DNA of 64,000 nt from Coprobacillus cateniformis (lineage in GTDB: Bacteria; Bacillota_I; Bacilli_A; Erysipelotrichales; Coprobacillaceae): assembly GCF_009767585.1 (NCBI RefSeq), contig NZ_WSNW01000001.1:2564041-2628040 (forward strand). The letters run 5' to 3'. Numbering within the stretch: position 1 is the first letter of the stretch; the number at the start of each line of letters is the position of its first letter. A program made the position numbers and the translations under genes. Under the pieces are notes generated by a model. The model was not told where the DNA came from. It made no database searches and was given only the letters and a program-made list of their open reading frames with translations. Positions 42,735 through 51,121 of this stretch are shown one piece after another.

Positions 42735-43233
42735 TGAAGTGATGCATTTATCTTTTTATACAGAGCAATTAGATGTAATGAGAGATTTTTATGAAAATAA
42801 GTTAGGTTTAAAAGCCAAGATTATTATGCGTTATGAAGCTTATAAAGGTCAAAAAGAAAGAGGAGCATGGGCGCAAAGAGCCAAAACACGTCCTCATGAT
42901 ATTGCCTATATTTTTATTGAACTGGCACCAGGTCAATATCTAGAACTTTTTCCTAAAGGTGATGGTCAGTTAGAACATGAGATACCTGATACAAGATTAG
43001 GGTATTCACATTTTGCATTAATGGTTGATGATATACATGTTGCAAGAGAAGAACTGGTTAAAGCAGGTGTCGAGATTGATATTGAACCAAATAAAGGACA
43101 GTCTGAAACATGGCAAATGTGGGTTCATGATCCTGATGGCAATAAGTTTGAAATTATGCAATATACAGAAAAGTCTTTACAGCATAAAGGGAATATTGAA
43201 GAAGATGAAAAAAAGTATGGTAAAAGTAAATAA
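42724..43233 (+). CDS. VOC (glyoxalase/bleomycin) family protein
   Basis: A 169-aa metal-dependent VOC fold protein with two beta-alpha-beta-beta-beta modules. It starts with HLSFYTEQLDVMRDFYENKL and has GYSHFALMVDDIHVAREEL and the late VHDPDGNKFEIMQY (metal Glu). Members include glyoxalases, isomerases and dioxygenases. It overlaps the GH1-4 gene end by 11 bases and is the last gene of that operon, so it may act on the sugar or aglycone. A C-terminal tail (about 150-169) is charged. Confidence 0.82.
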   Translation: MKFNEVMHLSFYTEQLDVMRDFYENKLGLKAKIIMRYEAYKGQKERGAWAQRAKTRPHDIAYIFIELAPGQYLELFPKGDGQLEHEIPDTRLGYSHFALMVDDIHVAREELVKAGVEIDIEPNKGQSETWQMWVHDPDGNKFEIMQYTEKSLQHKGNIEEDEKKYGKSK

Positions 43234-43346
43234 GAATATAGATTTTTAGTTTTATCAATATTTCTTATAATTCCTGCAGAATAACTAGAAATATATTATA
43301 CATACATATGCAATGAAATCATTGTTAAGAACATGTTATTCAACAG

Positions 43347-43386
43347 TAAAAATTCAGGATATTTGCCTCCTGAATTTTCTTTTAGA
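43347..43386 (+). terminator. Terminator after the VOC gene
   Basis: AAAATTCAGGA and TCCTGAATTTT pair around a loop of about 10 nt, followed by a T-rich tail. The 43234-43346 and 43387-43518 stretches hold no convincing gene. Confidence 0.8.
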
Positions 43387-43541
43387 ATTTTTATCAGTAG
43401 TTTCTACTATCAAGATATTTACAGAGAAAGTATAAAAGAAACCCTGATAGAATGGAGATGATAAGTGAAACAATTGCTTCAATGAAACATTATGCGACTC
43501 AAGTTTTTCTCATAATAAATTAAAAGCATAGTTTTTGAAAT

Positions 43542-44327
43542 CTATGCTTTTTCTAACTTATCTTTCTTGATTGTCAAAATAGAGATTAATATATCTAAAA
43601 TATAATGGATAGATAAGCCATATAACATCACTGGAATTGGTAAATGATGAAGTGAAGAATCAATATACAGGCTTTCATTACAGATTAATTCTAATGTTGG
43701 ATCCAGAATTCCTGTAATCGCAATGACACGAGATCTTTTTTTTCTTAAATAATAAGCTGCATCTACCATTGTTTGATTTTTTCCTGAATGACTCACAACA
43801 AAGGATAAAACATCTTGTGGTTGGAATGTATCTACATAATGTTGACTTAGAGTATTAAAAGCTTGAGCGCGGATGCCTAAGGTATTTAATTTTAGGCAGG
43901 CAGACTGGACTTCTGAATAATTATTATCATTTGCATAAAAATCAATTTGTTTTGCTTGCAACATATAGTTTATTGTTCTGACAAAGGCTTCTTTTTGAAT
44001 CATATTTTTTGTTTCATGAAAGACTTGATCATAAATCTGAGGAAGAATTTGAATCACATCATCAATTGAACTTTCTTTTGTTAAACGTGAAGATAAATTT
44101 TTTTGATGTAACATATATTCTTGAACATAAGTGAGTTGGAAATCATGATACCCAGTAAATCCGAGTTTTTTAGATAATCTAATAATGGTTGGTGAACTGA
44201 CATAAGTCAATTTAGCTAATTCTTTAGCATTTATATTGAGTAGACATTCTGGATGTTCCTGGATATATTGAACAACATTTTTTTCTTGTGGGGTTAATGT
44301 TATTGTTTCAAACAATTCTTTTATCAT
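43542..44327 (-). CDS. RpiR/MurR family transcriptional regulator
   Basis: A 261-aa regulator with an N-terminal HTH_6 domain (ECLLNINAKELAKLTYVSS, TIIRLSKKLGFTGYHDFQL) and a C-terminal SIS domain for a sugar phosphate (DVLSFVVSHSGKNQTMVDAA). It senses phosphosugars and represses or activates a nearby operon. It is divergent from the EIIA/LicT/EIIBC locus and likely helps control it. TAGGAAGTGATCAT precedes the ATG. A terminator stem lies around its stop (43519-43553). Confidence 0.85.
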   Translation of the reverse strand: MIKELFETITLTPQEKNVVQYIQEHPECLLNINAKELAKLTYVSSPTIIRLSKKLGFTGYHDFQLTYVQEYMLHQKNLSSRLTKESSIDDVIQILPQIYDQVFHETKNMIQKEAFVRTINYMLQAKQIDFYANDNNYSEVQSACLKLNTLGIRAQAFNTLSQHYVDTFQPQDVLSFVVSHSGKNQTMVDAAYYLRKKRSRVIAITGILDPTLELICNESLYIDSSLHHLPIPVMLYGLSIHYILDILISILTIKKDKLEKA

Positions 44328-44610
44328 ATGATCACTTCCTACTCTTATTTTATCAAAATAAAACTACCAATGAAATCAAATTTCAAGATAAGAAAATATA
44401 TTTATAACTCATTGTTAAATATATAAATAGAAATGGTTAGTATAGCGGTTGTTATAGAGATAAATTCGCTATATCCTAAGTTACATCTTTTACCCTTGCA
44501 AATTGCTGATGATCTTTCTATTTACTATTTGCTTGAAATAGTTATTATATAGTATGAATTGATGATAGCTTTCAAGAATATTTTAAAAATCATTGTAAAG
44601 TAAAAAATGA

Positions 44611-44639
44611 TTGACATCTTGAAAAATGAGTGGTACGAT
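44611..44639 (+). promoter_or_regulatory. Promoter of the EIIA/LicT operon
   Basis: Consensus TTGACA (44611-44616), a 17-nt spacer and TACGAT (44634-44639), followed by a RAT/terminator leader. Confidence 0.7.
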
Positions 44640-44664
44640 TTATTTGATAAAGAAATTGAATAGG

Positions 44665-44735
44665 AAATGTCACTGGTAATGCAGGCTAAACCAAAATTAA
44701 CATTGTTAGTTTTGGTTTTTATATTTATAGGGGGT
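44665..44735 (+). promoter_or_regulatory. RAT antiterminator / terminator leader 1
   Basis: GAAATGTCACTGGTAATGC followed by AGGCTAAACC fits the ribonucleic antiterminator bound by LicT/SacT proteins. It overlaps a terminator whose arms AAACCAAAA(TT)AAC and GTTTTGGTTT end in a T-run at 44728. Binding of the LicT-like protein encoded at 45229 should let transcription continue into the EIIA gene. Confidence 0.75.
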
Positions 44736-44741
44736 TTTAAA

Positions 44742-45224
44742 ATGTTACTTAGAAAAAATATAAAAGTAGAAGATGATGGACAAACAATTTATGCACCAGT
44801 AAGTGGAAGTGTTATACCAATAGAAGATGTTCATGATGAAGTGTTTTGTCAAAAGATGATGGGAGATGGTCTTGCTATTGAACCAACTGAAGGAAAACTG
44901 TATGCACCAGTTTCAGGAATCATTACTGTTGTCTTTCCGACTAAGCATGTGATTGCAATCACTTCTATGGAAGGAATTGATGTTATTATTCATGTTGGTA
45001 TTGATACGGTTGAATTAAAAGGTACATATTTTCATCCCTATGTGAAAGTAGGAGATAAAGTCAAAGCTGGTGATATGCTGATGTCTATTGATTTAAAAAA
45101 TATTAAAAAAAGATATCATCCAACAACAATGATTGTAATTGAAAATGATGAAGACTATCAGTTATTCAAGACTGATCATAAAGACATTCAAGCGGCAGGA
45201 GAATTGATGAAGGTAAGAAGGTGA
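44742..45224 (+). CDS. PTS EIIA, glucose/beta-glucoside family
   Basis: A 160-aa Crr-like protein with YAPVSGSVIPIEDVHDEVF, MMGDGLAIEP and the phospho-His in VIIHVGIDTVELKG. It takes phosphate from HPr and passes it to the EIIB domain of the permease at 46183. The start at 44742 follows AGGGGGTTTTAAA; an earlier ATG (44667) lies in the RAT leader and is rejected. It overlaps no neighbour; the antiterminator gene starts 4 nt later. Confidence 0.88.
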   Translation: MLLRKNIKVEDDGQTIYAPVSGSVIPIEDVHDEVFCQKMMGDGLAIEPTEGKLYAPVSGIITVVFPTKHVIAITSMEGIDVIIHVGIDTVELKGTYFHPYVKVGDKVKAGDMLMSIDLKNIKKRYHPTTMIVIENDEDYQLFKTDHKDIQAAGELMKVRR

Positions 45225-45228
45225 GCGT

Positions 45229-46056
45229 ATGATAATAACTAAGCCATTGAATAATAATGTTGTGATGGCCAAAAATAACAAGCAAGAGGAAGTGATTGTT
45301 GTAGGGACAGGAATTGGTTTTCATAAAAAAGCAGGTGACGTGATTGATGAACGGAAAATACAGAAAGTGTTTTCTGTTGCTGACAATAATAAATTAGCTG
45401 AACTAATTTCACAGATTCCTGGAGTATATATTGAACTGACTGAAAAAATAGTACAATATGCGAGAAGAAAATATCACTTGGAACTCAATCAGAATATTTA
45501 CTTGGGATTAACAGATCATATTTATTTTGCATTGCAAAGATTACAGGAAAATATAGATTTAGATAATCCATTTCTGATTGATATTCAACACTTTTATCAG
45601 CAGGAATATAAGATTGGTTTGTATGCAAAAGAAATGATTCATCGCATGTTTCATATTCAGATTTCAGATGATGAAGTTGGATATATTGCAATGCATATTA
45701 TTGAAAATGAATTTCAGCAAAAGAGACAGGATTTTGATAAGATATTTAAAGTTGTGAATGAGAGTGTTTGTTTTATTAGAAAGTATTATTTAAAAGATGT
45801 GAAGGAAAGTTCTTTAGCTTATACCAGATTGGTCAATCATGTAAAATACTTTGCAAAAAGATACGTAGAAGGTCATGAAAATCAATCACAAAATCGTTTG
45901 TTAAAGGAAACAATTCAAGGTGTTTTTCAAAAAGAACAGAAATGTATTAATCGTTTATCTTTGCATTTAAAAGATGAATTTGGGAAAGAAATGAGTGAAT
46001 CAGAAAAGAATTATTTAATTCTACATTTAAGAAACTGTTGTGAATTAAAAGAATAG
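45229..46056 (+). CDS. licT: BglG/LicT family transcription antiterminator
   Basis: A 275-aa protein: an N-terminal RNA-binding CAT domain (residues 1-55, AKPLNNNVVMAKNNKQEEV type) followed by two PRD domains with the regulatory His in LGLTDHIYFAL and YIAMHIIEN (PRD1), and RLSLHLKDEF and LILHLRNC (PRD2). It binds the RAT hairpins at 44665 and 46058 when dephosphorylated on PRD1, coupling expression to sugar flow. The gene lies in the operon it controls, as usual. Confidence 0.88.
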   Translation: MIITKPLNNNVVMAKNNKQEEVIVVGTGIGFHKKAGDVIDERKIQKVFSVADNNKLAELISQIPGVYIELTEKIVQYARRKYHLELNQNIYLGLTDHIYFALQRLQENIDLDNPFLIDIQHFYQQEYKIGLYAKEMIHRMFHIQISDDEVGYIAMHIIENEFQQKRQDFDKIFKVVNESVCFIRKYYLKDVKESSLAYTRLVNHVKYFAKRYVEGHENQSQNRLLKETIQGVFQKEQKCINRLSLHLKDEFGKEMSESEKNYLILHLRNCCELKE

Positions 46057-46057
46057 G

Positions 46058-46128
46058 GGTAGTCACTATTAAATTAGGCTAAACTCAGGAGAATCAGTGC
46101 ACAGATTGTCTTGAGTTTTTATTTTTAA
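46058..46128 (+). promoter_or_regulatory. RAT antiterminator / terminator leader 2
   Basis: GGGTAGTCACTATTAAATT then AGGCTAAACTCAGGA resembles a second RAT. It overlaps a terminator with arms AAACTCAGGA... and ...TCTTGAGTTT plus a T-run. It sits between licT and the EIIBC gene, so the permease has its own antitermination checkpoint. Confidence 0.65.
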
Positions 46129-46182
46129 AGGAGGAGATGTGTGAAGAAAAAGTGAAACTTGCTAAAAAAGGAGGAGAAGAAA

Positions 46183-47523
46183 ATGAATAATGATGAAATA
46201 GCAAGACGTATTTTAGAGAATGTAGGTGGAAATGAAAATATTGTGAGTATTATGAGTTGTTTTACACGTGTTCGTATTGAAGTCAAAGAAAAAGAGAGAG
46301 TTAATGAAGATGTCATCAAAACATTAGAAGGAGTTAAAGGAGCAACATTTTTCAATAAGACTTATCAGATTGTTTTTGGTGGAAAATGCAATGATGTCTA
46401 TGATGCGTTATCAAAAATTGTGAAGATTAAGGATAATGTGGAAGCAGTTCAAAACAATGAAAATTTTGGCTGGAAGACAGCTTTTGATTATATTACAGGA
46501 TCAATCCAACCGATTATTCCTGTTTTGATTGGATGTGGTTTAATTCAAGGGATTATTGCTTTGATGTCATATGTGAATATTGATGCAACAACCTATGGCT
46601 ATCAAATGATCAGTGCCACAGGAAATGCAGGATATTATTTCTTGCCAATACTATTAGGGTTTAGTTCAGCTAAAAAATTAGGTGTGAATCCTTATATTGG
46701 AGCGACTTTAGGAGGTATTCTTGTTTATCCTGCTGTTCTTGAATTTGCAAGTCAGGGAACAAGTGCATCTTTCTATGGGTTGCCAGTGAAGTTGGTGACT
46801 TATTCATCGACAATGACGCCTATTCTTTTGACAATGCCAGTTGTCTATTGGATTGAAAAAATAGCGAAAAAGATATCTCCTACACTTTTGAAATCGGTGC
46901 TTATTCCAGCCATTACAATTATTGGGAGTTTACCACTTATGATTGTTGTGACTGCACCTATAGCCCAAATGATTTCCGAAGTGTTAGGTCAAGGTATTCA
47001 ATATATTTATAGTCATTTTGCTATTTTAGGAGGATTGATTATTGGGGCAACATGCCCATATTTCGTTTTAACAGGTATCCACCAGGCAACCGCTATTCCA
47101 ATTGTTTTGAATGAATTAGCATCTGTTGGATATTCCGTTGTTTTTCCAATTTTAGGATTTGGGAATGCTGCAGTAGCTGGTTCGGCTTTAGGTGTTGCCT
47201 TAAAAACAAAAAATAAAGAATTAAAAAGTGAAGCATTGAGTTCTACTATTATTGGTGTGATTGGGATTACAGAGCCCGCTCTATATGGTGTCTTGCTGCC
47301 AACAAAGAAATCTTTAATTGCGCCAGGTATTATGTCAGGAATTTGTGGTGCATTGTCACTAACTTTTGTTGTGAAAGCAATGGGACTAGGATTATGTGGA
47401 TTAGGAGGTATACCATTATTTTTAGGTGAAACATTTCTCATTTGGTGTATTTTAATGGTTGTTGCTTATTTAGGAGCAGCCACAATTACATATATAATTG
47501 GTTTTGATGATATACCAGAGTAG
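46183..47523 (+). CDS. PTS EIIBC, glucose/sucrose/beta-glucoside superfamily
   Basis: A 446-aa permease: EIIB domain at 1-85 with the phosphorylated Cys in IMSCFTRVRIEV (most relatives have N-C-A/T-T-R-L-R), then a EIIC domain with about ten helices (IQPIIPVLIGCGLIQGIIAL, GIHQATAIPIVLNEL). It lacks a fused EIIA, which is supplied by 44742. The start at 46183 follows AAAGGAGGAGAAGAAA. The substrate is unknown. It is the third gene of the antiterminator-controlled operon. Confidence 0.87.
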   Translation: MNNDEIARRILENVGGNENIVSIMSCFTRVRIEVKEKERVNEDVIKTLEGVKGATFFNKTYQIVFGGKCNDVYDALSKIVKIKDNVEAVQNNENFGWKTAFDYITGSIQPIIPVLIGCGLIQGIIALMSYVNIDATTYGYQMISATGNAGYYFLPILLGFSSAKKLGVNPYIGATLGGILVYPAVLEFASQGTSASFYGLPVKLVTYSSTMTPILLTMPVVYWIEKIAKKISPTLLKSVLIPAITIIGSLPLMIVVTAPIAQMISEVLGQGIQYIYSHFAILGGLIIGATCPYFVLTGIHQATAIPIVLNELASVGYSVVFPILGFGNAAVAGSALGVALKTKNKELKSEALSSTIIGVIGITEPALYGVLLPTKKSLIAPGIMSGICGALSLTFVVKAMGLGLCGLGGIPLFLGETFLIWCILMVVAYLGAATITYIIGFDDIPE

Positions 47524-47535
47524 GGGGAAAATAAA

Positions 47536-49458
47536 ATGAGTTTTTCTAAAAAATATCCACATCTTTTTGAACCATTGCAAGTCAATCAAATGATGATACC
47601 TAATCGTATTATCTCTGCTCCTTTAGGTAGTCTGACTGATAAATCAGTGAGCGGAATTGGGATGATTATTCGTGGGACAAGCGGTTCAGTCCCAGGTCCT
47701 CGATCAAGAATGGCACCTGGTTCTTATTGTTTTGCGAATATGCAAGAAAGTCAAAAAGTAAGAGAACAAGTTGTAACGATTCAGCAACGTGGTGCAAAAG
47801 CAGAATTTGAACTTTGTCATGTTGGTCAATATGCTTATGTTCAGCCTGGAGACTATGCTATTGGGCCAGTTGGTTTTGTACGTGAAGATGGTATTGAAGT
47901 GAAAGCAATGGATGAAAACATGATGAATGAAGTTGCTGATGCATTCGCTAAAGGAGCAGTTGATGCAAAAGAGTATGGCTTTGATATGGTGATGTTGCAT
48001 TTTGGACATGGCTGGTTACCAACTCAATTTCTTTCACCGCATTATAACAAGCGTACAGATGGTTATGGTGGTTGTTTTGAAAATCGTGTGAAATTTCCTA
48101 TTCAAATTGTGGAGAGAGTCAGACAGGCAGTGGGTCCAGATTATCCTTTAGATATGCGTATTAGTGGTTTTGAATATATCGAGGATGGAACACCTATAGA
48201 TGAAATTATTCGATTTATTCAACTGATTGAGGATAAGATAGATATGGTACATATTTCATGTGGTTTAGAAAGAGAAATCAAAGCCATGACAAAGATGTCA
48301 TCTACACCTTATTTTGATCATAAGATCAATGTTCAATGGTCACAAAAAGTCAAAGAATATGTTCATATTCCAGTCGCTGTTGTGGGAGCTATTATGACAC
48401 CTGAAGAAGCAGAAGAGATTTTAGCAAATCATCAGGCTGATGCTGTTGTGATAGGAAGACAAATCATTGCAGACCCATTTTGGACGAGTAAAGCAATAGA
48501 GGAAAAGAGTGAAGATATTGTTCCTTGTTTAAGATGTATGAATTGTTATAATCAATATGCTAGAAATAAAGATAGACATTATGGTATGAAAAGTATCACA
48601 TGTTGTTCAGTCAATCCTAGATATTTGCATGAACAAAGTGTTCCCGCTGAACTCTCCAAAGCAAAAACTATCAAAAAAGTCTATGTGATTGGTGGTGGAC
48701 CAGCTGGCTGTAAAGCAGCTTTAACAGCTTATGAGCGAGGTCATCAAGTCATCCTTTTTGAAAAAACTGATGTTTTAGGTGGTCAATTGTCTTGTTCTGA
48801 ATTTGATAAAAGTAAACAGGATTTAAAGAGATACAAGGATTATCTGATTACACAGATTCATAAATCAAGTATTGAAGTCAGATTACAATGTGATGCTCTT
48901 GAAGATATTGATGAAATAAAGACAGGTGATAGTTTAATCGTTGCAGTTGGAGCAAAACCCATCTCTTTAGAGATTGCAGGTATTCAGCAAAAGCATGTTA
49001 TGGATGCCTTATATGCTTACGGACATCAGAATGAAATAAACCAAAAAGTTGTCATTATTGGTGGTGGTTCGATTGGTTCTGAACTTGCAAAATTATTATG
49101 TCATTTAGGGAAAGACGTCACAATTGTTGAAAAGAGTGAGCAATTATGTTCAAATGTTAATGAACATATTCAAACAGGATTACTGGAGAAATTATCTGAG
49201 TGTCAAAATCTCAAAATATTTCTCAATTCTCAATGTCTTTCTATCCAAAATCAAAGTGTTGTCATTCAAAATAATACTGATCTACAAGTGATTGAAGCAC
49301 AAAGTGTTATTGTTGCTGTAGGAATGCAGTCAAGATGCGATATTGTTAATCAATTTTATGGTCTTGTACCAGATATCAATGTTATTGGTGATGCAAAACG
49401 TCCTGGAACAGTTGCACAGGCGACACATGATGGATATTATGCAGGAGTTTCTTTGTAA
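47536..49458 (+). CDS. NADH:flavin oxidoreductase / 2-enoate reductase family Fe-S flavoprotein
   Basis: A 640-aa three-part enzyme: an old-yellow-enzyme barrel (1-340; YGGCFENRVKFP, MLHFGHGWLPTQFLSPHYN), a Cys cluster for one 4Fe-4S (CLRCMNC, 11 or more residues, then TCCSVNPR), and a C-terminal FAD/NAD domain (VIGGGPAGCKAAL, VVIIGGGSIGSELAKLL). The family includes 2,4-dienoyl-CoA reductase, enoate reductase, BaiCD and BaiH, all using NADH to reduce C=C. It follows the EIIBC gene by 12 nt, an unusual pairing that suggests aglycone or unsaturated-sugar reduction. Confidence 0.88.
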   Translation: MSFSKKYPHLFEPLQVNQMMIPNRIISAPLGSLTDKSVSGIGMIIRGTSGSVPGPRSRMAPGSYCFANMQESQKVREQVVTIQQRGAKAEFELCHVGQYAYVQPGDYAIGPVGFVREDGIEVKAMDENMMNEVADAFAKGAVDAKEYGFDMVMLHFGHGWLPTQFLSPHYNKRTDGYGGCFENRVKFPIQIVERVRQAVGPDYPLDMRISGFEYIEDGTPIDEIIRFIQLIEDKIDMVHISCGLEREIKAMTKMSSTPYFDHKINVQWSQKVKEYVHIPVAVVGAIMTPEEAEEILANHQADAVVIGRQIIADPFWTSKAIEEKSEDIVPCLRCMNCYNQYARNKDRHYGMKSITCCSVNPRYLHEQSVPAELSKAKTIKKVYVIGGGPAGCKAALTAYERGHQVILFEKTDVLGGQLSCSEFDKSKQDLKRYKDYLITQIHKSSIEVRLQCDALEDIDEIKTGDSLIVAVGAKPISLEIAGIQQKHVMDALYAYGHQNEINQKVVIIGGGSIGSELAKLLCHLGKDVTIVEKSEQLCSNVNEHIQTGLLEKLSECQNLKIFLNSQCLSIQNQSVVIQNNTDLQVIEAQSVIVAVGMQSRCDIVNQFYGLVPDINVIGDAKRPGTVAQATHDGYYAGVSL

Positions 49459-50041
49459 AGATAGTTATTGATTTTAAACTTATAAAACAGTTAGTAAAAG
49501 AATATACTTAGTTAATGTATTCCTGATACGTATTCTGTTTTATAGGTTTTTCTTTTTGTGTATAAATAGCTTTGTATTTTACAGGTTAACTTGGCAAATA
49601 TAGTATGTTTTATCGCTCAAAACGAAATATTATTTTTGATGATATCCTGTTATTGAATCATTTAATAGATATTTCTGGGATTTGATTAAAGGAGCAAAAA
49701 CACGAAAATCTTTATCATGTCTATCAAAGTAATGAAAAATAAGTACGAGAGGTCTTATTAAATTTTGAAAAGAATTATTCTGGTTGTGATTCATGAAAAT
49801 AATATTGATAATATTATTTCTACTCTGAAATCAAAAAAGAATGAAAAATAGGAAACTCATAATTTATACTCAAGAATATGAACTTAATAAAGAAAATGGA
49901 AATCTGAAAATGAATGGCATATGATAATTAGAAAAAATACTCATAATTCCATAATAAATTTATAAAAATATGAGTTAATGAAATTGAATTACATTAACTT
50001 TTTGTTTTTATGAAATTCAATTACAAAATATATTTCTAAGG
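49459..50041 (+). other. Gap with a decayed frame
   Basis: A hairpin (about 49480-49550, ATAAAACAG...CTGTTTTAT, T-rich tail) ends the preceding operon. From 49602 a broken frame, MFYRSKRNIIFDDILLLNHL and, after a stop, NLYHVYQSNEK and VREVLLNFEKNYSG, could be a decayed AraC-like regulator. That identification is weak. The rest is AT-rich with no gene seen. Confidence 0.3.
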
Positions 50042-50057
50042 TGTAAACGTTTTCTCA
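50042..50057. promoter_or_regulatory. LacI/CcpA-type palindrome before the oxidoreductase pair
   Basis: TGTAAACGTTTTCTCA matches the sites at 26633 and 26786 and lies 55 nt before the start codon. Confidence 0.65.
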
Positions 50058-50096
50058 AATTGTATAAAATATAAGTAGAAAAAGGAGGAATTAAAT

Positions 50097-51119
50097 ATGT
50101 TAGTTGTTGCTTATATTGGATTTGGGAATAGTGTGTGTCGTTATCATTTACCATATGTAGAAAGAAGAAAAGACATAATTAAGGTGAAGTACATCTATCG
50201 AAGAAAAGAAGATAGAGTAGGGGATGAAGAAAGAGAAACATGGTATCCAAATATTACCTTTACATCAGATATTGAGGATGTTATGAATGACTCAGAAGTG
50301 AACTTGATTGTTGTCAATACGCCAGATGCTTTCCATGTTTCATATACTATGCAAGCTTTAGAACATGGTAAGAATGTCTTATGTGAAAAACCGTTTGCGA
50401 TGACAGCAAAGGAAGCAAAAGAGGTTTTTGATTATGCAAAATCTAAGGGATTGGTTGCTATGTCTAATCAGAACAGGCGTTATGACGCTGATATGCGTAC
50501 TGTTCGTAAGGTTATTGAATCAGGTGTTTTAGGGGATATTGTAGAAGTTGAATCGCATTATGATTATTATCGTCCTAGTATTGCTGAACATAAGGGATAT
50601 GGTATTCTTTATGGTTTGGCTGTTCATCCAATTGATCAGATAATTGGACAATTTGGTCAACCTAAGAAAGTTGTTTATGATTGTAGAAGTATTGATAATC
50701 CTGGATTTGCTGATGATTATTATGACATTGATTTCTTTTATGAAAATGGTATGAAGGCTATTGTCAAAACGAGTTATTATGTTAAATTAGACTATCCTAG
50801 ATTTATTGTTCATGGTAAGAAGGGAAGTTTTTTAATGCCGTCTTTAGGTCATCAAAGTTCATTAAAACCAAAACCAGGACCAATTGAAATCAGTTTTGAT
50901 CCATTGCCTGAAGATAAATGGGGAACTTTATCTTATATTGATGATCAAGGAAATGATATAACAAAGAAAGTGCCAACCGAAATAGGTGATTATGGTATTA
51001 TTTATGACAATTTATATGATGCTATTTTTAATCATGGTGAAAAGATTATTAAAGATGAAGAAGTTATTGAAGTATTAACAATTATTGAAGAAGCAACAAA
51101 AGTTGCTAAGGAGGTTTAA
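50097..51119 (+). CDS. Gfo/Idh/MocA family oxidoreductase (2 of 3)
   Basis: A 340-aa dehydrogenase: Rossmann start VVAYIGFGNSVCRYH, EKP signature NVLCEKPFAMTAKEAKEV, and a C-terminal domain with HYDYYRPSIAEHKGYG and GLAVHPIDQIIGQFG (His probably catalytic). The long form resembles YdgJ/YhhX-type proteins. AAAAAGGAGGAATTAAAT precedes the ATG. It is 2 nt from the next gene and under a LacI/CcpA-type site, so it probably belongs to the same sugar regulon. Confidence 0.86.
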   Translation: MLVVAYIGFGNSVCRYHLPYVERRKDIIKVKYIYRRKEDRVGDEERETWYPNITFTSDIEDVMNDSEVNLIVVNTPDAFHVSYTMQALEHGKNVLCEKPFAMTAKEAKEVFDYAKSKGLVAMSNQNRRYDADMRTVRKVIESGVLGDIVEVESHYDYYRPSIAEHKGYGILYGLAVHPIDQIIGQFGQPKKVVYDCRSIDNPGFADDYYDIDFFYENGMKAIVKTSYYVKLDYPRFIVHGKKGSFLMPSLGHQSSLKPKPGPIEISFDPLPEDKWGTLSYIDDQGNDITKKVPTEIGDYGIIYDNLYDAIFNHGEKIIKDEEVIEVLTIIEEATKVAKEV

Positions 51120-51121
51120 AT

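Noticed and set aside
44667..44741. N-terminal extension of EIIA (25 extra residues)
   Set aside because: It would be translated from the RAT/terminator leader, is hydrophobic and unrelated to EIIA, and the true start has a strong GGGGG-type binding site.
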